Assembly: GCA_020073205.1 (NCBI GenBank) | Contig: JAIQFR010000043.1 | Span: 1 to 33,447, forward strand | Direction of reading: 5' to 3' | Source: Terriglobia bacterium | Lineage (GTDB): Bacteria; Acidobacteriota; Polarisedimenticolia; Polarisedimenticolales; JAIQFR01 | DNA: 33,447 bases | Shown: one piece after another, positions 14,257 through 21,924 of the stretch | Layout of the letters: each line of letters opens with the position of its first letter | Position numbering within the stretch: the first letter of the stretch is position 1 | Notes under the pieces: generated by a model | What the model saw: the letters and a program-made list of their open reading frames with translations, nothing else | What the model was told of the DNA's origin: nothing | Database searches by the model: none | Translations under genes and position numbers: made by a program

Positions 14257-14487
14257 GCGCGAGTTCGTGGCGGACGCTTCGCGCCGCCACCCCGCTGTTT
14301 TTTTCTCGGCCGTTGTGGTAGGCTTACCTTCACGAGTACGGCCTCGACTGCGGCCACGACCTCCTGACGTCGGTCTGGCCTTGCCCTTCCGCGCGGAAGC
14401 ACCGACGCGTCAGGGAAAAACCAGCGGGGTGGCGGCGCTATCGCGCGGACCCCTCCGCTAGCGCTACGGGGCGCCACGAACTCGCGC
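14257..14487 (+). ncRNA. Highly structured region before the Replic_Relax gene (RNA or oriT)
   Basis: By eye: a perfect 16-bp closing stem (14257-14272 with 14472-14487); a 17-bp perfect stem (14281-14297 with 14422-14438) that continues, after one mismatch, through about 8 more pairs; an 11-bp stem with a 2-base bulge (14364-14374 with 14401-14413) topped by CTTCC-GCGC-GGAAG; a 7-bp stem (14312-14318 with 14354-14360); and an 11-bp stem with a 4-base bulge (14435-14440/14445-14449 with 14454-14464) that competes with four pairs of the second. No coding sequence explains it. Strand is uncertain. It may be a non-coding RNA or the transfer origin for the adjacent protein. An 8-bp hairpin (14497-14515) next to the following ribosome binding site extends the structure. 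Confidence 0.55.
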
Positions 14488-14523
14488 TGAATACTTCGGC
14501 CGCCCGAGGCGGCCGGGGAACTC

Positions 14524-15510
14524 TTGAGCCAACGACCTATGGAAAAGACGATCACAACGAAGAACGGCTTGCGGAAGTTCATTCCGCAACCGGAACGCTA
14601 CGCGGCGCGGTACGGGATCTTCACGCTCACGCCGCGCGATCTCGACATCATCGAACGGGTCTGGCGGTACCGGCACCTCACCACCGACCACATCCGGGCG
14701 CTGACGCCGGGGTCCGACCAGCAGATCACCAGGCGGTTGCAGGGCCTCTTTCACAACCTTTACCTGGCCCGCTACGCGCCCCGGGAACGGATGCGGCACG
14801 ACCTCAACGCTGGCAGTCCGGTCCTCGCCTACGGGTTAGAGACGACGGGCTGGCGTGCGCTGCAGGATCACGGCCGCGCGCGGACGGACGCGGACCTTGA
14901 AAACAGCGAGCTCGAGCAGGCCGCACCCGATGCCTGGCGGCAGGTCTACACGAGGCGGACGAGCTACTTCCTCGAACACCACCTCGGGGTCTCCAATTTC
15001 CATTGCGTCCTAGAACTGGCCCTGCGGGACGGTGCCGCGCGCGGGCTGTCGCTTCTCGAGTGGGACCAGAGCAAGGCGATCCGCGGGAAGGTGACGCTAA
15101 GAGGCGGCAAGGTGTACCGAACGGCGCCGGACGCCTACTTCTCGATCAAGGATGCCGAGGACCGGGTACGGAACTGCTTCCTCGAATACGACGCTTCAAG
15201 CGAGGAGCGCCGGCGGATTCTGGAGAAGTACATCCGGTATTGGTGGTGGGTCCAGAGCCCCGCGTACCGGGACGGGCACCAGGACCACGAGCACGTGGCC
15301 GTGCTCTTCGTGACCACGGGTGAGAAGCGACTCGCGAACCTCATGCAGGTCCTTCGGGAGATGCAGAAACCAAACAACCCGCCATTCGGCGGGAAGGGGA
15401 TCTTCGCCTTCGCGTTGGAGAGTGACTACCAGCTCGCGGCGCCGGCGTCCATCCTGGCACCCATCTGGCGCACGGTGACGAAGCCAAAGGAGCGAATCGC
15501 GCTGGTATAG
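14524..15510 (+). CDS. Replic_Relax family protein (putative relaxase-like)
   Basis: This 328-residue protein has an N-terminal winged-helix region (TLTPRDLDIIERVWRYRHLT then QITRRLQGLF) and a C-terminal part with YRTAPDAYFSI, NCFLEYDASSEE and YIRYWWW, in the order expected of a PD-(D/E)XK-like fold. These features match the Replic_Relax family found in plasmids and phages, whose enzymatic role is not established. Close to a VirD4-like ATPase gene and behind a hairpin-rich region, it is the best candidate for a DNA-processing protein in transfer. TTG 14524 follows GGGGA at five bases; ATG 14539 lacks a ribosome binding site. A strong terminator follows. Confidence 0.8.
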   Translation: MSQRPMEKTITTKNGLRKFIPQPERYAARYGIFTLTPRDLDIIERVWRYRHLTTDHIRALTPGSDQQITRRLQGLFHNLYLARYAPRERMRHDLNAGSPVLAYGLETTGWRALQDHGRARTDADLENSELEQAAPDAWRQVYTRRTSYFLEHHLGVSNFHCVLELALRDGAARGLSLLEWDQSKAIRGKVTLRGGKVYRTAPDAYFSIKDAEDRVRNCFLEYDASSEERRRILEKYIRYWWWVQSPAYRDGHQDHEHVAVLFVTTGEKRLANLMQVLREMQKPNNPPFGGKGIFAFALESDYQLAAPASILAPIWRTVTKPKERIALV

Positions 15511-15512
15511 CG

Positions 15513-15548
15513 AAACCCCCGGGAACCGAAACGGTCTCGGGGGTTTTT
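15513..15548 (+). terminator. Intrinsic terminator
   Basis: AAACCCCCG (15513-15521) pairs with CGGGGGTTT (15538-15546), with an inner ACCG-AAA-CGGT hairpin, followed by TT. It starts two bases after the Replic_Relax stop. Confidence 0.9.
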
Positions 15549-15581
15549 GAACCGGAAGGAACGAGGCTCTCAGGAGTGGGG

Positions 15582-15905
15582 TCACGAGAGCGGAGCGACC
15601 AGGTCTTTGTGGTGCTGGTCGAAGGCGAGCGCCGCCATCATCACGTTCTCGTCCGTGGGCTCGATCCTGGCTGCCCAGAGGAAGTGCCGGAGCTTGGTTA
15701 CGTCGCCCACGGGGACGATGGTCTCAAGGGCCTGAGCAACGGTGCAGTCGTCGTTCTGTTGCTGGAACTGCACGCAGCGCTCAGCGTACTCCGTGAAGAA
15801 CTGGCCGACGGCTCTCACGTGATCGATCGGCAGAGACTCCATGAACTTGCAGATCGCATGAACATGGGGCTGCAAGGCTGCGGGAAGCAGCTCCTGATGA
15901 GTCAT
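15582..15905 (-). CDS. Hypothetical protein
   Basis: A 107-residue soluble protein, predicted all-helical, beginning MTHQELLPAALQPHVHAICKF and rich in Gln and His in the middle (RCVQFQQQNDD). The ATG follows GAGGAGGAG, a strong ribosome binding site that supports its being real. It converges on the Replic_Relax gene and diverges from the gene at 16074. No family recognised. Confidence 0.65.
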   Translation of the reverse strand: MTHQELLPAALQPHVHAICKFMESLPIDHVRAVGQFFTEYAERCVQFQQQNDDCTVAQALETIVPVGDVTKLRHFLWAARIEPTDENVMMAALAFDQHHKDLVAPLS

Positions 15906-16073
15906 GGGGAACTCCTCCTCGCGCCGCGATGGTTCTGATGCCCGACATGGGCTTTGTTTCGGGCGCGGGGCAGGGGATAATCAGGCGTTCTCCACTACCC
16001 TGCGGGCACAAGGGGGCCGTCGGAAGTGTACGTAACTATATCACAATAAAGAACTTACGTCAAGGGGGCGACC

Positions 16074-17135
16074 ATGGCTGGCGGATTCGCCGCGCTCGTT
16101 GTTCTCGCGATTGTTGTTTGGATCATCGTCGCCGTATCGAAACACGCCAACAAGACCCGTCTCGAACTGGAAGCCTACCAGAGGGCACAGCGTAAGGAGG
16201 AAGACCGTAAGAAAGCAGCCGAGGAAGCCCGCCTTGCGCCAAGGCGAGCAGCATTTGTTCCAATCCGCGCAGAGATCAAGAGCCAGGCGTACCTTCTGGC
16301 GGCCCATCCGTATTATTCCTATGAGCATCGCGACCGCCTGAAGTCCACCGACAAGGCCGCACTTGTTCGTTACCAAGTGTGGATGGATGATCCTGACTTC
16401 AAGGCTGGGAAACTCACAGATAGCGACAGCGAGCAAAAATTCATCGAGAAGATTGTGCTTGAGCTGCAGGTGCAGATCGGCCTAGCCGAGAACATCACGC
16501 AAGCGGAGTGGGAAGCTTACCAGTCGCAGCAGGCGAAGCTCTTTGATGAAGCACAAAAACACGGAATGACGGTGGCGCAGTGGCAGGCGAAGGAGCGAAG
16601 CGATCTCGAATTTCGCAATGCGAGGTTCGTTGAGTTTAAGGAGCTCGTCTTTGCAGAGATTGACATCAGCCCTGAAAGACGAGCGCAGGGTATGGGATTT
16701 TCGGGGCTCAAAGAAGCGTTCGAATACCTCGATAAGAACCAGGGTGGCAAAGGCAAGCAGCCATCCGGAACAACCACTACGGCCATCCTATTCCTCAGAC
16801 AGTTTTCTTGGGCAGAAGCCGTGAGCCGCATTAAAGGCAAAGAGGGGAAGCCGATACCTGAATTGGAGCGCCTCGAATCTCAGGCGATCAAGTACTTGAG
16901 AGACCAACAGGCGAGTTTCACGGCAGAACAGATGGCACAGATCTGTTTTGTCGTGGACAACGCGACGCACATGACCATCCATCAGTTGATCGACGGTGCG
17001 GTGCAGAAGTTCAAGGCATTCAAATGGCCGGTGGGCTGCCAGTTCGACGACTGGGCGGACGAGTACCGGACAAGACTCGGTGAAGCACGAACCCTTGAGA
17101 AATTTCGCTCAGTACTGTCGTTGGCGGCTGCATGA
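16074..17135 (+). CDS. Membrane-anchored coiled-coil protein coupled to VirD4-like ATPase
   Basis: The 353-residue protein starts with a single membrane helix (FAALVVLAIVVWIIVAVS, residues 5-22), followed by a charged coiled-coil stretch to about residue 60 (LELEAYQRAQRKEEDRKKAAEEAR), and a soluble helical domain. AT-richer codon use than its neighbours is noticeable. The next gene, a VirD4/TraD-like ATPase without its own membrane helices, overlaps its stop (ATGA). It may therefore act as the membrane anchor or pore-side partner of that ATPase, as TraD-type proteins normally carry their own anchors. Its function is otherwise unknown. Confidence 0.75.
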   Translation: MAGGFAALVVLAIVVWIIVAVSKHANKTRLELEAYQRAQRKEEDRKKAAEEARLAPRRAAFVPIRAEIKSQAYLLAAHPYYSYEHRDRLKSTDKAALVRYQVWMDDPDFKAGKLTDSDSEQKFIEKIVLELQVQIGLAENITQAEWEAYQSQQAKLFDEAQKHGMTVAQWQAKERSDLEFRNARFVEFKELVFAEIDISPERRAQGMGFSGLKEAFEYLDKNQGGKGKQPSGTTTTAILFLRQFSWAEAVSRIKGKEGKPIPELERLESQAIKYLRDQQASFTAEQMAQICFVVDNATHMTIHQLIDGAVQKFKAFKWPVGCQFDDWADEYRTRLGEARTLEKFRSVLSLAAA

Positions 17136-18985
17136 CACGACGAGCCGCAGATGGCCCGTACGAGAGACTACGAAGGCGGGCAGGAATCAAACCCTATCCG
17201 ACGCAGCGGGATCGTGACCTTGCCTATGCGAAGATCCATGAACGGGCGCTGCTTCCTGACGGCGCGATTCTCCTCGGATTCGACCCGAGCACGGGTCGCG
17301 CGGCTTACTTTCTGCCGGACGACCTCGCCACCCACCTACACATCCTGGGTGGTAGTGAGACCGGCAAGACGAACTGCCTGAAGCTCCTCGCGGCCGCGTT
17401 TATGGCGCACCGGGACCGCACCGGCCAGGGATTCTCAGTCATCGACCCGGCGGGACCTCTCGCGCGTTACGTCTTGGACCTGTGCGTAGCGCGTGGTGAG
17501 AGCTTCGCGCCGAACGTGTTGCATTTTTCCCTCAGAGATTCCGGGTACGTTCCTATCTTCAATCCGCTGCGTCCTGATCGGGGGATTTCCTTCACCGCCC
17601 ACAGCTTCGTCGAGGCTGTGGCTCGGGTACGCGGTGTTGAGAGGACCGCGGACACGCCGATGATTACCGAGGTTCTGTACAAGACGGCAAAAGTCCTCCT
17701 GCACAACGGCCTGTCGCTTGTTGAGGCTGGATTTTTCATCGGCCACAGCGACCAACATCTTGCTGTGCGCGATCTCTTGCTCGAGCGCGTGAAGGACGAT
17801 CCGGAGCTGGTCTCCTTCTGGCGCGATGACATTGGTCTCCTGCGAGCCTCAGAGCGCCGGAAGGAGATCTCGCCGGCCGCCAGGCGCTTCGAGCACATCC
17901 TCGAGTTTCCAGCGATCAAACAGATCGTGGGGCAGAACGTCTCCGGGTTCGACCTCGCCCGCGTCATGGACGAAGGCCAGATTGGGATTTTTGACCTTGG
18001 CCTTGATGGAACAGAACTCACCTCGGAAGCGGCGCAGCTCATGGGCGCGCTTCTCGTGCAGGAGTTTAAGGCCGTGACCATGCGGCGGGTACCGAACGCG
18101 TCCCGACCGCACTTCCTCATGATCGACGAATTTTCGGACTTCGTGTCTCACGACGTCATGACCGTCTTCGATCGCGCGCGGCAGTACGGCCTCAGGGTCA
18201 TTCTGGCCCACCAAGGTCTCGACCAATTGCTCTTGCGCGACGAGGACCCTCGGCTCCTCAAGGCGATCCTTCGAGTCCGGCAGAAGCTCATTTTCGGAGC
18301 TGGGCTCGTGGACGATCAACTGACGCTTGCCCGGCAAGCGTACGCGCCCTGGATCGATACCGAAAAGCGCAGGCTCGAGATTCGTACAAAAACACCCTGG
18401 CCCGTCCCTACGAAGGTCATCCTGCAAGGTGGCGCCGACACCCACACGCACACGGACACGTACCCTTCGGGAACCCGAGGGCGTTCCGTTGCCCATCCCG
18501 CTGGTGGTCTGGACCCGACCATCACGGAGAGTGACACGGAGCCCACCGGACCTACGTCAGGCGATGCGCGCGCCGCGCAGGATACATGGCATGAGCAATA
18601 CGTGACTTTCTTCGAGGAGCGCGAGCAGCTCGTCGGTGTTCAGTTCGACGAAGCCGAGAACCAGATCTTCAAGAAGATGCAGATCCTTTACCGTCAACCC
18701 GCAGGGACGTGTTCGGTTGTGACTGGAAAAGACGAGCCCCAGGGTTGTGAGATGCCGCTTGTTCCTGAGAACGCACTACCCGAGGCGGACCGCCAACGAT
18801 TTCTCGCCCGGGTCTTTTCAAGACCCTGCTACTTGCCTGCTCAAGAGGCCAGGAATCGAATTCAGGAGCGCCATCGGAAACTTCTTGAGGAGTCCTCGCC
18901 CTACATCGTCCAATCCTCGGGACCGAAGCGCCGGCACGTGACGCAACGCCCCAAGGCGCCGAAGAGCGAGGAGTCGGGGACCTAG
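17132..18985 (+). CDS. VirD4/TraD-like DNA-translocating ATPase (coupling protein type)
   Basis: The 617-residue protein has Walker A GGSETGKT at about residues 73-80, after the LATHLHILG strand, Walker B FLMIDEFSDF at about 330-340, and the FDRARQYGLRVILAHQGLDQL motif typical of the TraG/TraD/HerA group. It binds single- or double-stranded DNA and uses ATP to move it. No transmembrane helix is evident in its N-terminus, unlike classical VirD4. The region after about residue 420 is low-complexity (HTHTDTYPSGTRG), then a helical tail. It overlaps its membrane-anchored partner by four bases. No type IV secretion genes are in the window, so transfer would depend on another element. Confidence 0.85.
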   Translation: MTRRAADGPYERLRRRAGIKPYPTQRDRDLAYAKIHERALLPDGAILLGFDPSTGRAAYFLPDDLATHLHILGGSETGKTNCLKLLAAAFMAHRDRTGQGFSVIDPAGPLARYVLDLCVARGESFAPNVLHFSLRDSGYVPIFNPLRPDRGISFTAHSFVEAVARVRGVERTADTPMITEVLYKTAKVLLHNGLSLVEAGFFIGHSDQHLAVRDLLLERVKDDPELVSFWRDDIGLLRASERRKEISPAARRFEHILEFPAIKQIVGQNVSGFDLARVMDEGQIGIFDLGLDGTELTSEAAQLMGALLVQEFKAVTMRRVPNASRPHFLMIDEFSDFVSHDVMTVFDRARQYGLRVILAHQGLDQLLLRDEDPRLLKAILRVRQKLIFGAGLVDDQLTLARQAYAPWIDTEKRRLEIRTKTPWPVPTKVILQGGADTHTHTDTYPSGTRGRSVAHPAGGLDPTITESDTEPTGPTSGDARAAQDTWHEQYVTFFEEREQLVGVQFDEAENQIFKKMQILYRQPAGTCSVVTGKDEPQGCEMPLVPENALPEADRQRFLARVFSRPCYLPAQEARNRIQERHRKLLEESSPYIVQSSGPKRRHVTQRPKAPKSEESGT

Positions 18986-19136
18986 TCCCGACGTCGGCGG
19001 GGGTTTCGCGCAGAAACGACGTTCTAGGATGCCCCAGGATCGCTCTGGACCAAGTGGGCAATACGATTGGACGTCCAGAAACGGCGTTCAACGGCTCGTG
19101 GTGGCGGCGCGTGGCGCCGCTCTCTTCTCATTCCCC

Positions 19137-19152
19137 ACCTCTACCAGCGAGT
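19137..19152 (+). repeat. 16-bp inverted repeat, copy 1
   Basis: ACCTCTACCAGCGAGT; its exact reverse complement is at 19717-19732. The two copies bracket the gene at 19407-19634. An 11-bp core (CTACCAGCGAG) recurs at 21443-21453. Confidence 0.8.
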
Positions 19153-19269
19153 CAGCGGTGTGGCCTGCGGCCACGGGTTCGTTCAGATTGCCCCGTTGCC
19201 GTCAGGGTAGCAGCACGCTGCGCTCCGCTTGTTCTCGCGCACCTCACGGGCGCTCGAATCTCACCTAGC

Positions 19270-19304
19270 GGTCAAGGTGATCCCTGCGGGCATCCACCTT
19301 GACC
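19270..19304 (+). promoter_or_regulatory. Leader inverted repeat, copy 1
   Basis: GGTCAAGGTG (19270-19279) and CACCTTGACC (19295-19304) are perfect 10-bp arms with a 15-base loop. A second inverted repeat, CTCGACCT...AGGTCGAG, follows, then GTTAATCA and the ribosome binding site of the gene at 19407. The same order of elements occurs before the gene at 21586. Confidence 0.6.
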
Positions 19305-19406
19305 TCGGCTCGACCTGTGCCACCCACTCCGGCTATCCGGGGCACATCCCTTCAAGGTCGAGTGTCTCGGGTTAATCAAGCAGCCCAACGAGAGGGGGTG
19401 AGCAGC

Positions 19407-19634
19407 ATGGCAGGATTTACAGCGGAACTCGTGGAACGGGTTCAGCAACGCTTCGGGGACAACCCGCAGGCGGCTGAGATTTACGACTTCACGAAAGAGG
19501 TCGCGCTCGAATCGTTCAAGAACGGTCTTCGAGCAAGCCGCCGAACGTCCCCAAACGGAAAAAGCGCCCCAACCTACATCAAGGGAAGCGCTCTCCGAAA
19601 CGGGAAACTCCATCCCGTAATGGCTGAAGCGTAG
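19407..19634 (+). CDS. Small hypothetical protein
   Basis: A 75-residue protein starting MAGFTAELVERVQQRFGDNP, after GAGAGGGGGTG. The first 45 residues look helical; the C-terminus is basic (RASRRTSPNGKS). It is monocistronic, with a leader containing inverted repeats and a terminator 22 bp after the stop. No family recognised. Its basic tail could bind nucleic acid. Confidence 0.65.
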   Translation: MAGFTAELVERVQQRFGDNPQAAEIYDFTKEVALESFKNGLRASRRTSPNGKSAPTYIKGSALRNGKLHPVMAEA

Positions 19635-19656
19635 CGAACGTACGCGAGCCGTCAAG

Positions 19657-19680
19657 CCCCCCGAATCATCGGGGGGTTTT
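19657..19680 (+). terminator. Intrinsic terminator
   Basis: CCCCCCGA (19657-19664) pairs with TCGGGGGG (19669-19676) around ATCA, followed by TTTT. Confidence 0.92.
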
Positions 19681-19716
19681 GACATCTTGACGAATCGCTG
19701 GACTTCTGTTGTAGCA

Positions 19717-19732
19717 ACTCGCTGGTAGAGGT
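19717..19732 (-). repeat. 16-bp inverted repeat, copy 2
   Basis: Exact reverse complement of 19137-19152. Confidence 0.8.
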
Positions 19733-19875
19733 CTTCCCCAACAAAGTGGTCGCTTCGCTCCTTCGATGCGCGGCCGGTTCCACCCCCCGCGCTGACCGGT
19801 ACGTTTCTCGATCGCAACTCAACCGAAGACCACAGGGCTCTCGGCAACGATGCTCCGTGGTAGGTTCGAGACAGC

Positions 19876-20142
19876 ATGAGCGCACGGGCTAGGGAACGAA
19901 TGGACGCGACGCTCGCTCTGCTCCGGATCGAGGAGGTTCCCGTCTGCCTTCGTCTCGTCGATCTCATGGAGTCGGCAGCCTTCATGACGACCACGGAGGC
20001 CACGGAGTGGCGCCGGCTCTTGCGGGGGTGGCGTTCCTTCCTGCAACTCGCGCCCGACGCTACCGCCGCCGACGTCGGGCTCCAGGCCCTTGACCGCCGC
20101 CGGCGGGCTGGTAAGGTTCAGGCCATCCCGTCCAACGGGTAA
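19876..20142 (+). CDS. Hypothetical protein
   Basis: An 88-residue reading frame from ATG 19876 (MSARARERMDATLALLRIEE), Arg/Leu-rich and probably helical. I see no strong ribosome binding site and no recognised family. The frame is supported only by its length, start and lack of a better alternative between the terminator at 19680 and radC. Confidence 0.45.
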   Translation: MSARARERMDATLALLRIEEVPVCLRLVDLMESAAFMTTTEATEWRRLLRGWRSFLQLAPDATAADVGLQALDRRRRAGKVQAIPSNG

Positions 20143-20272
20143 AACAAACCCCCAAAATCGCCGTGGAGGCTAACCTCCGCGAGGCAAACAGGGCATTCCG
20201 TGAGCCCTTCCTACCACCCGTCTGCCCCTCGGGGTCCCCCAACCCGTTCTTTTCACCACGAGAGGAGGAACC

Positions 20273-20989
20273 ATGCCCGATGACGACCCGGTCCGTGTGT
20301 CCGAGGCCGTGCCCAGCCCCGCGTTGTACGTCGTTCGTCAGCCCATCGAACTCGGTGTCGGGTCGAAGCCCCGCGACAAGATCCTGAGGCGAGGCATCGG
20401 TGCGCTTTCCAACACCGAACTCCTGACGGTCATCATGGACTCGCGCGCCACCCGACACGCCGCGCAGCTCATCCGCACGCACGGCGTTGCCGCGCTACCC
20501 AATCTCACGGTCGGCGAGCTCCTGAAGAGCGCCGGCGTGACCAAGCCGCGCGCCTGCAGGCTGGCCGCCACCTTCGAACTCTACCGCCGGCTTATGGCGA
20601 AGGAGGAACACGAGCGGCCGAAGCTACACCGGCCGAGCGACGCCTACGCCCAGGTCCTCGAGCTACGGCACGCCAGGAAGGAACACCTCGTGGGCCTGTA
20701 CCTCGATGCCCAGAACGGCCTTCTTCACCGTGAGACGCTCTCGATCGGATCCCTCAACACGACCCGCACGCATCCGCGGGAAATCCTGTACCCCGCTGTC
20801 CTGCACCTGGCCCTCGGGTTCATCCTGGCCCACAACCACCCCTCGGGGTGCCTGGACCCGTCCGATGAGGACGTGGAGTTCACCCGCGCGGTCAAGCGCG
20901 CCGGCGAGCTGGTCGGCATCGAGCTCTACGACCACCTGGTCGTTGGGAACGGAGGGTACACGAGCCTCCGCGAGCGGGGGACCCTATGA
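20273..20989 (+). CDS. radC: RadC/JAB-domain protein
   Basis: The 238-residue protein has the RadC layout: an N-terminal helix-hairpin-helix-like region (DKILRRGIGALSNTELLTVIM, GELLKSAGVTKPRACRL) and a C-terminal JAB/MPN domain with the metal motif FILAHNHPSGCLDPSDEDVEFTRAV (H-x-H with S and D). Family members are common on plasmids and phages, and despite the name have no proven repair role. ATG follows GAGGAGGAACC. It is translationally coupled (ATGA) to a zinc-ribbon gene. Confidence 0.93.
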   Translation: MPDDDPVRVSEAVPSPALYVVRQPIELGVGSKPRDKILRRGIGALSNTELLTVIMDSRATRHAAQLIRTHGVAALPNLTVGELLKSAGVTKPRACRLAATFELYRRLMAKEEHERPKLHRPSDAYAQVLELRHARKEHLVGLYLDAQNGLLHRETLSIGSLNTTRTHPREILYPAVLHLALGFILAHNHPSGCLDPSDEDVEFTRAVKRAGELVGIELYDHLVVGNGGYTSLRERGTL

Positions 20990-21231
20990 AAGACCCGGCG
21001 TGGGTCTGCCCTGTCTGCGGTTCCGAAGACCTCGAGGGGCTCGCGTGGGTCCGGTTGAACGGCGAACGCGTCGTGAGCTGGGACGAGAACTCAAGTTACT
21101 GGTGCCCGGCATGCGAGCGCCACTACAAGGGCATCTGCCAGGTTGATGAAAAAGGCCGGTGCCTCATGCACGACCAGCCCATCGAGGAATGCCGGGAAGG
21201 GCACCGCCCCGTGGTACGAGGCGTGCGGTGA
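20986..21231 (+). CDS. Zinc-ribbon hypothetical protein
   Basis: An 81-residue protein with two Cys pairs spaced like a zinc ribbon (CPVCGSEDL near residue 8 and WCPACERHYKGIC near 39), plus a third CxxxxxxC near the end. Similar dual-ribbon proteins occur in plasmid RadC neighbourhoods. It begins inside the radC stop and its own stop overlaps the next gene (GTGA), so the three form one unit. Confidence 0.72.
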   Translation: MKDPAWVCPVCGSEDLEGLAWVRLNGERVVSWDENSSYWCPACERHYKGICQVDEKGRCLMHDQPIEECREGHRPVVRGVR

Positions 21232-21419
21232 GCGCCGCGTTACCGGCCGTGCTCATGGGGATCACCCGCCTCGGCTACCGTGGAACGATCACGGAGCACG
21301 CGCTCTCGTCCCTCGTGGCCCACGTCGAAGAGCATGGGCTCGAGACGGTGCTCCGGTGGATCGAGGAGGATCCTGGCCTGCTCCTGATGCCTTCCTGGCA
21401 GTTCTTCTACCTGCCCTGA
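21228..21419 (+). CDS. Small hypothetical protein, last of the radC unit
   Basis: A 63-residue protein from GTG 21228, overlapping the zinc-ribbon gene stop (GTGA). It reads VSAALPAVLMGITRLGYRGTITEHALSSLV... and ends MPSWQFFYLP. The short N-terminal hydrophobic stretch is not a convincing membrane helix. No family recognised. Confidence 0.6.
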   Translation: MSAALPAVLMGITRLGYRGTITEHALSSLVAHVEEHGLETVLRWIEEDPGLLLMPSWQFFYLP

Positions 21420-21441
21420 CCCGCCGTCCCGCTTCCTCCAG

Positions 21442-21453
21442 CCTACCAGCGAG
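21442..21453 (+). repeat. Third copy of the CTACCAGCGAG core
   Basis: CCTACCAGCGAG shares the 11-bp core with 19137-19152 and its inverted copy at 19717-19732. Confidence 0.5.
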
Positions 21454-21466
21454 CCTCTTCACCCGA

Positions 21467-21496
21467 TCAAGGTAGAACGTGCCGTCTCCACCTTGA
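21467..21496 (+). promoter_or_regulatory. Leader inverted repeat, copy 2
   Basis: TCAAGGT (21467-21473) and ACCTTGA (21490-21496) match the central arms of 19272-19302, with 16 instead of 17 bases between. It is followed, as at 19270, by a GACC...AGGTC pair and TTTAACCA before the next start codon. Confidence 0.55.
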
Positions 21497-21585
21497 CTGG
21501 CGACCCTTCCTCACTGGCCTTGCCGTCGTTGCCGAGACGGCAGGTCGAACGTCACGGCTTTAACCAGCCAGCAAGGAGACAGCCT

Positions 21586-21870
21586 ATGACGTTGCATCCA
21601 CTCGATAACAAGTTCCCGCTCGGGCAGACGGTCATCACGTCCAACGCCTTGGAGCGGCTCACGCATGGGGACGTCCTCGGGGCCCTCAGGCGGCACGCCG
21701 CCGGTGATTGGGGCGATGTCTGTGAAGAGGATCGGCAGGAGAACGAGCTCTCGCTTCGTGAAGGCTACCGGCTTCTGTCGGTCTACCACTCGGCGGCCGG
21801 CGAGAAGTTCTGGATCATCACGGAGGCCGATCACTCGGCCACCACGGTCCTCATGCCCGAGGACTACTGA
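21586..21870 (+). CDS. Conserved plasmid hypothetical protein
   Basis: A 94-residue protein with the recurrent pattern LGQTVITSNALERL, then LRRHAAGDWGDVCEEDRQENE, RLLSVYHS, and FWIITEADHSATTVLMPEDY. I recognise the pattern from many plasmids and integrative elements, where it has no assigned function. ATG 21586 follows AAGGAG; in-frame codons upstream would lie inside the leader inverted repeats. A 12-bp terminator follows. Confidence 0.85.
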   Translation: MTLHPLDNKFPLGQTVITSNALERLTHGDVLGALRRHAAGDWGDVCEEDRQENELSLREGYRLLSVYHSAAGEKFWIITEADHSATTVLMPEDY

Positions 21871-21895
21871 CCGCGACGGAGGAGGCGTCGCAGCC

Positions 21896-21924
21896 AAGAG
21901 TGCAGTCAACGACTGCACTCTTTT
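21896..21924 (+). terminator. Intrinsic terminator
   Basis: AAGAGTGCAGTC (21896-21907) pairs with 21911-21922 around AAC, then TT. It also lies just beyond the stop of the split membrane-protein gene on the other strand. Confidence 0.9.

Larger units (their letters stand above)
18986..19406. other. 421-bp non-coding region, hairpin-rich
   Basis: No convincing gene is present. It contains short palindromes (CCGACGTCGG near 18988, TGGACGTCCA near 19064), a stem GCGGCGC/GCGCCGC (19104-19120), GTGGCC/GGCCAC (19160-19174), the 16-bp repeat at 19137-19152, and the leader inverted repeats at 19270-19304 and around 19310-19363. A transfer origin or regulatory region for the 19407 gene is possible. 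Confidence 0.6.
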
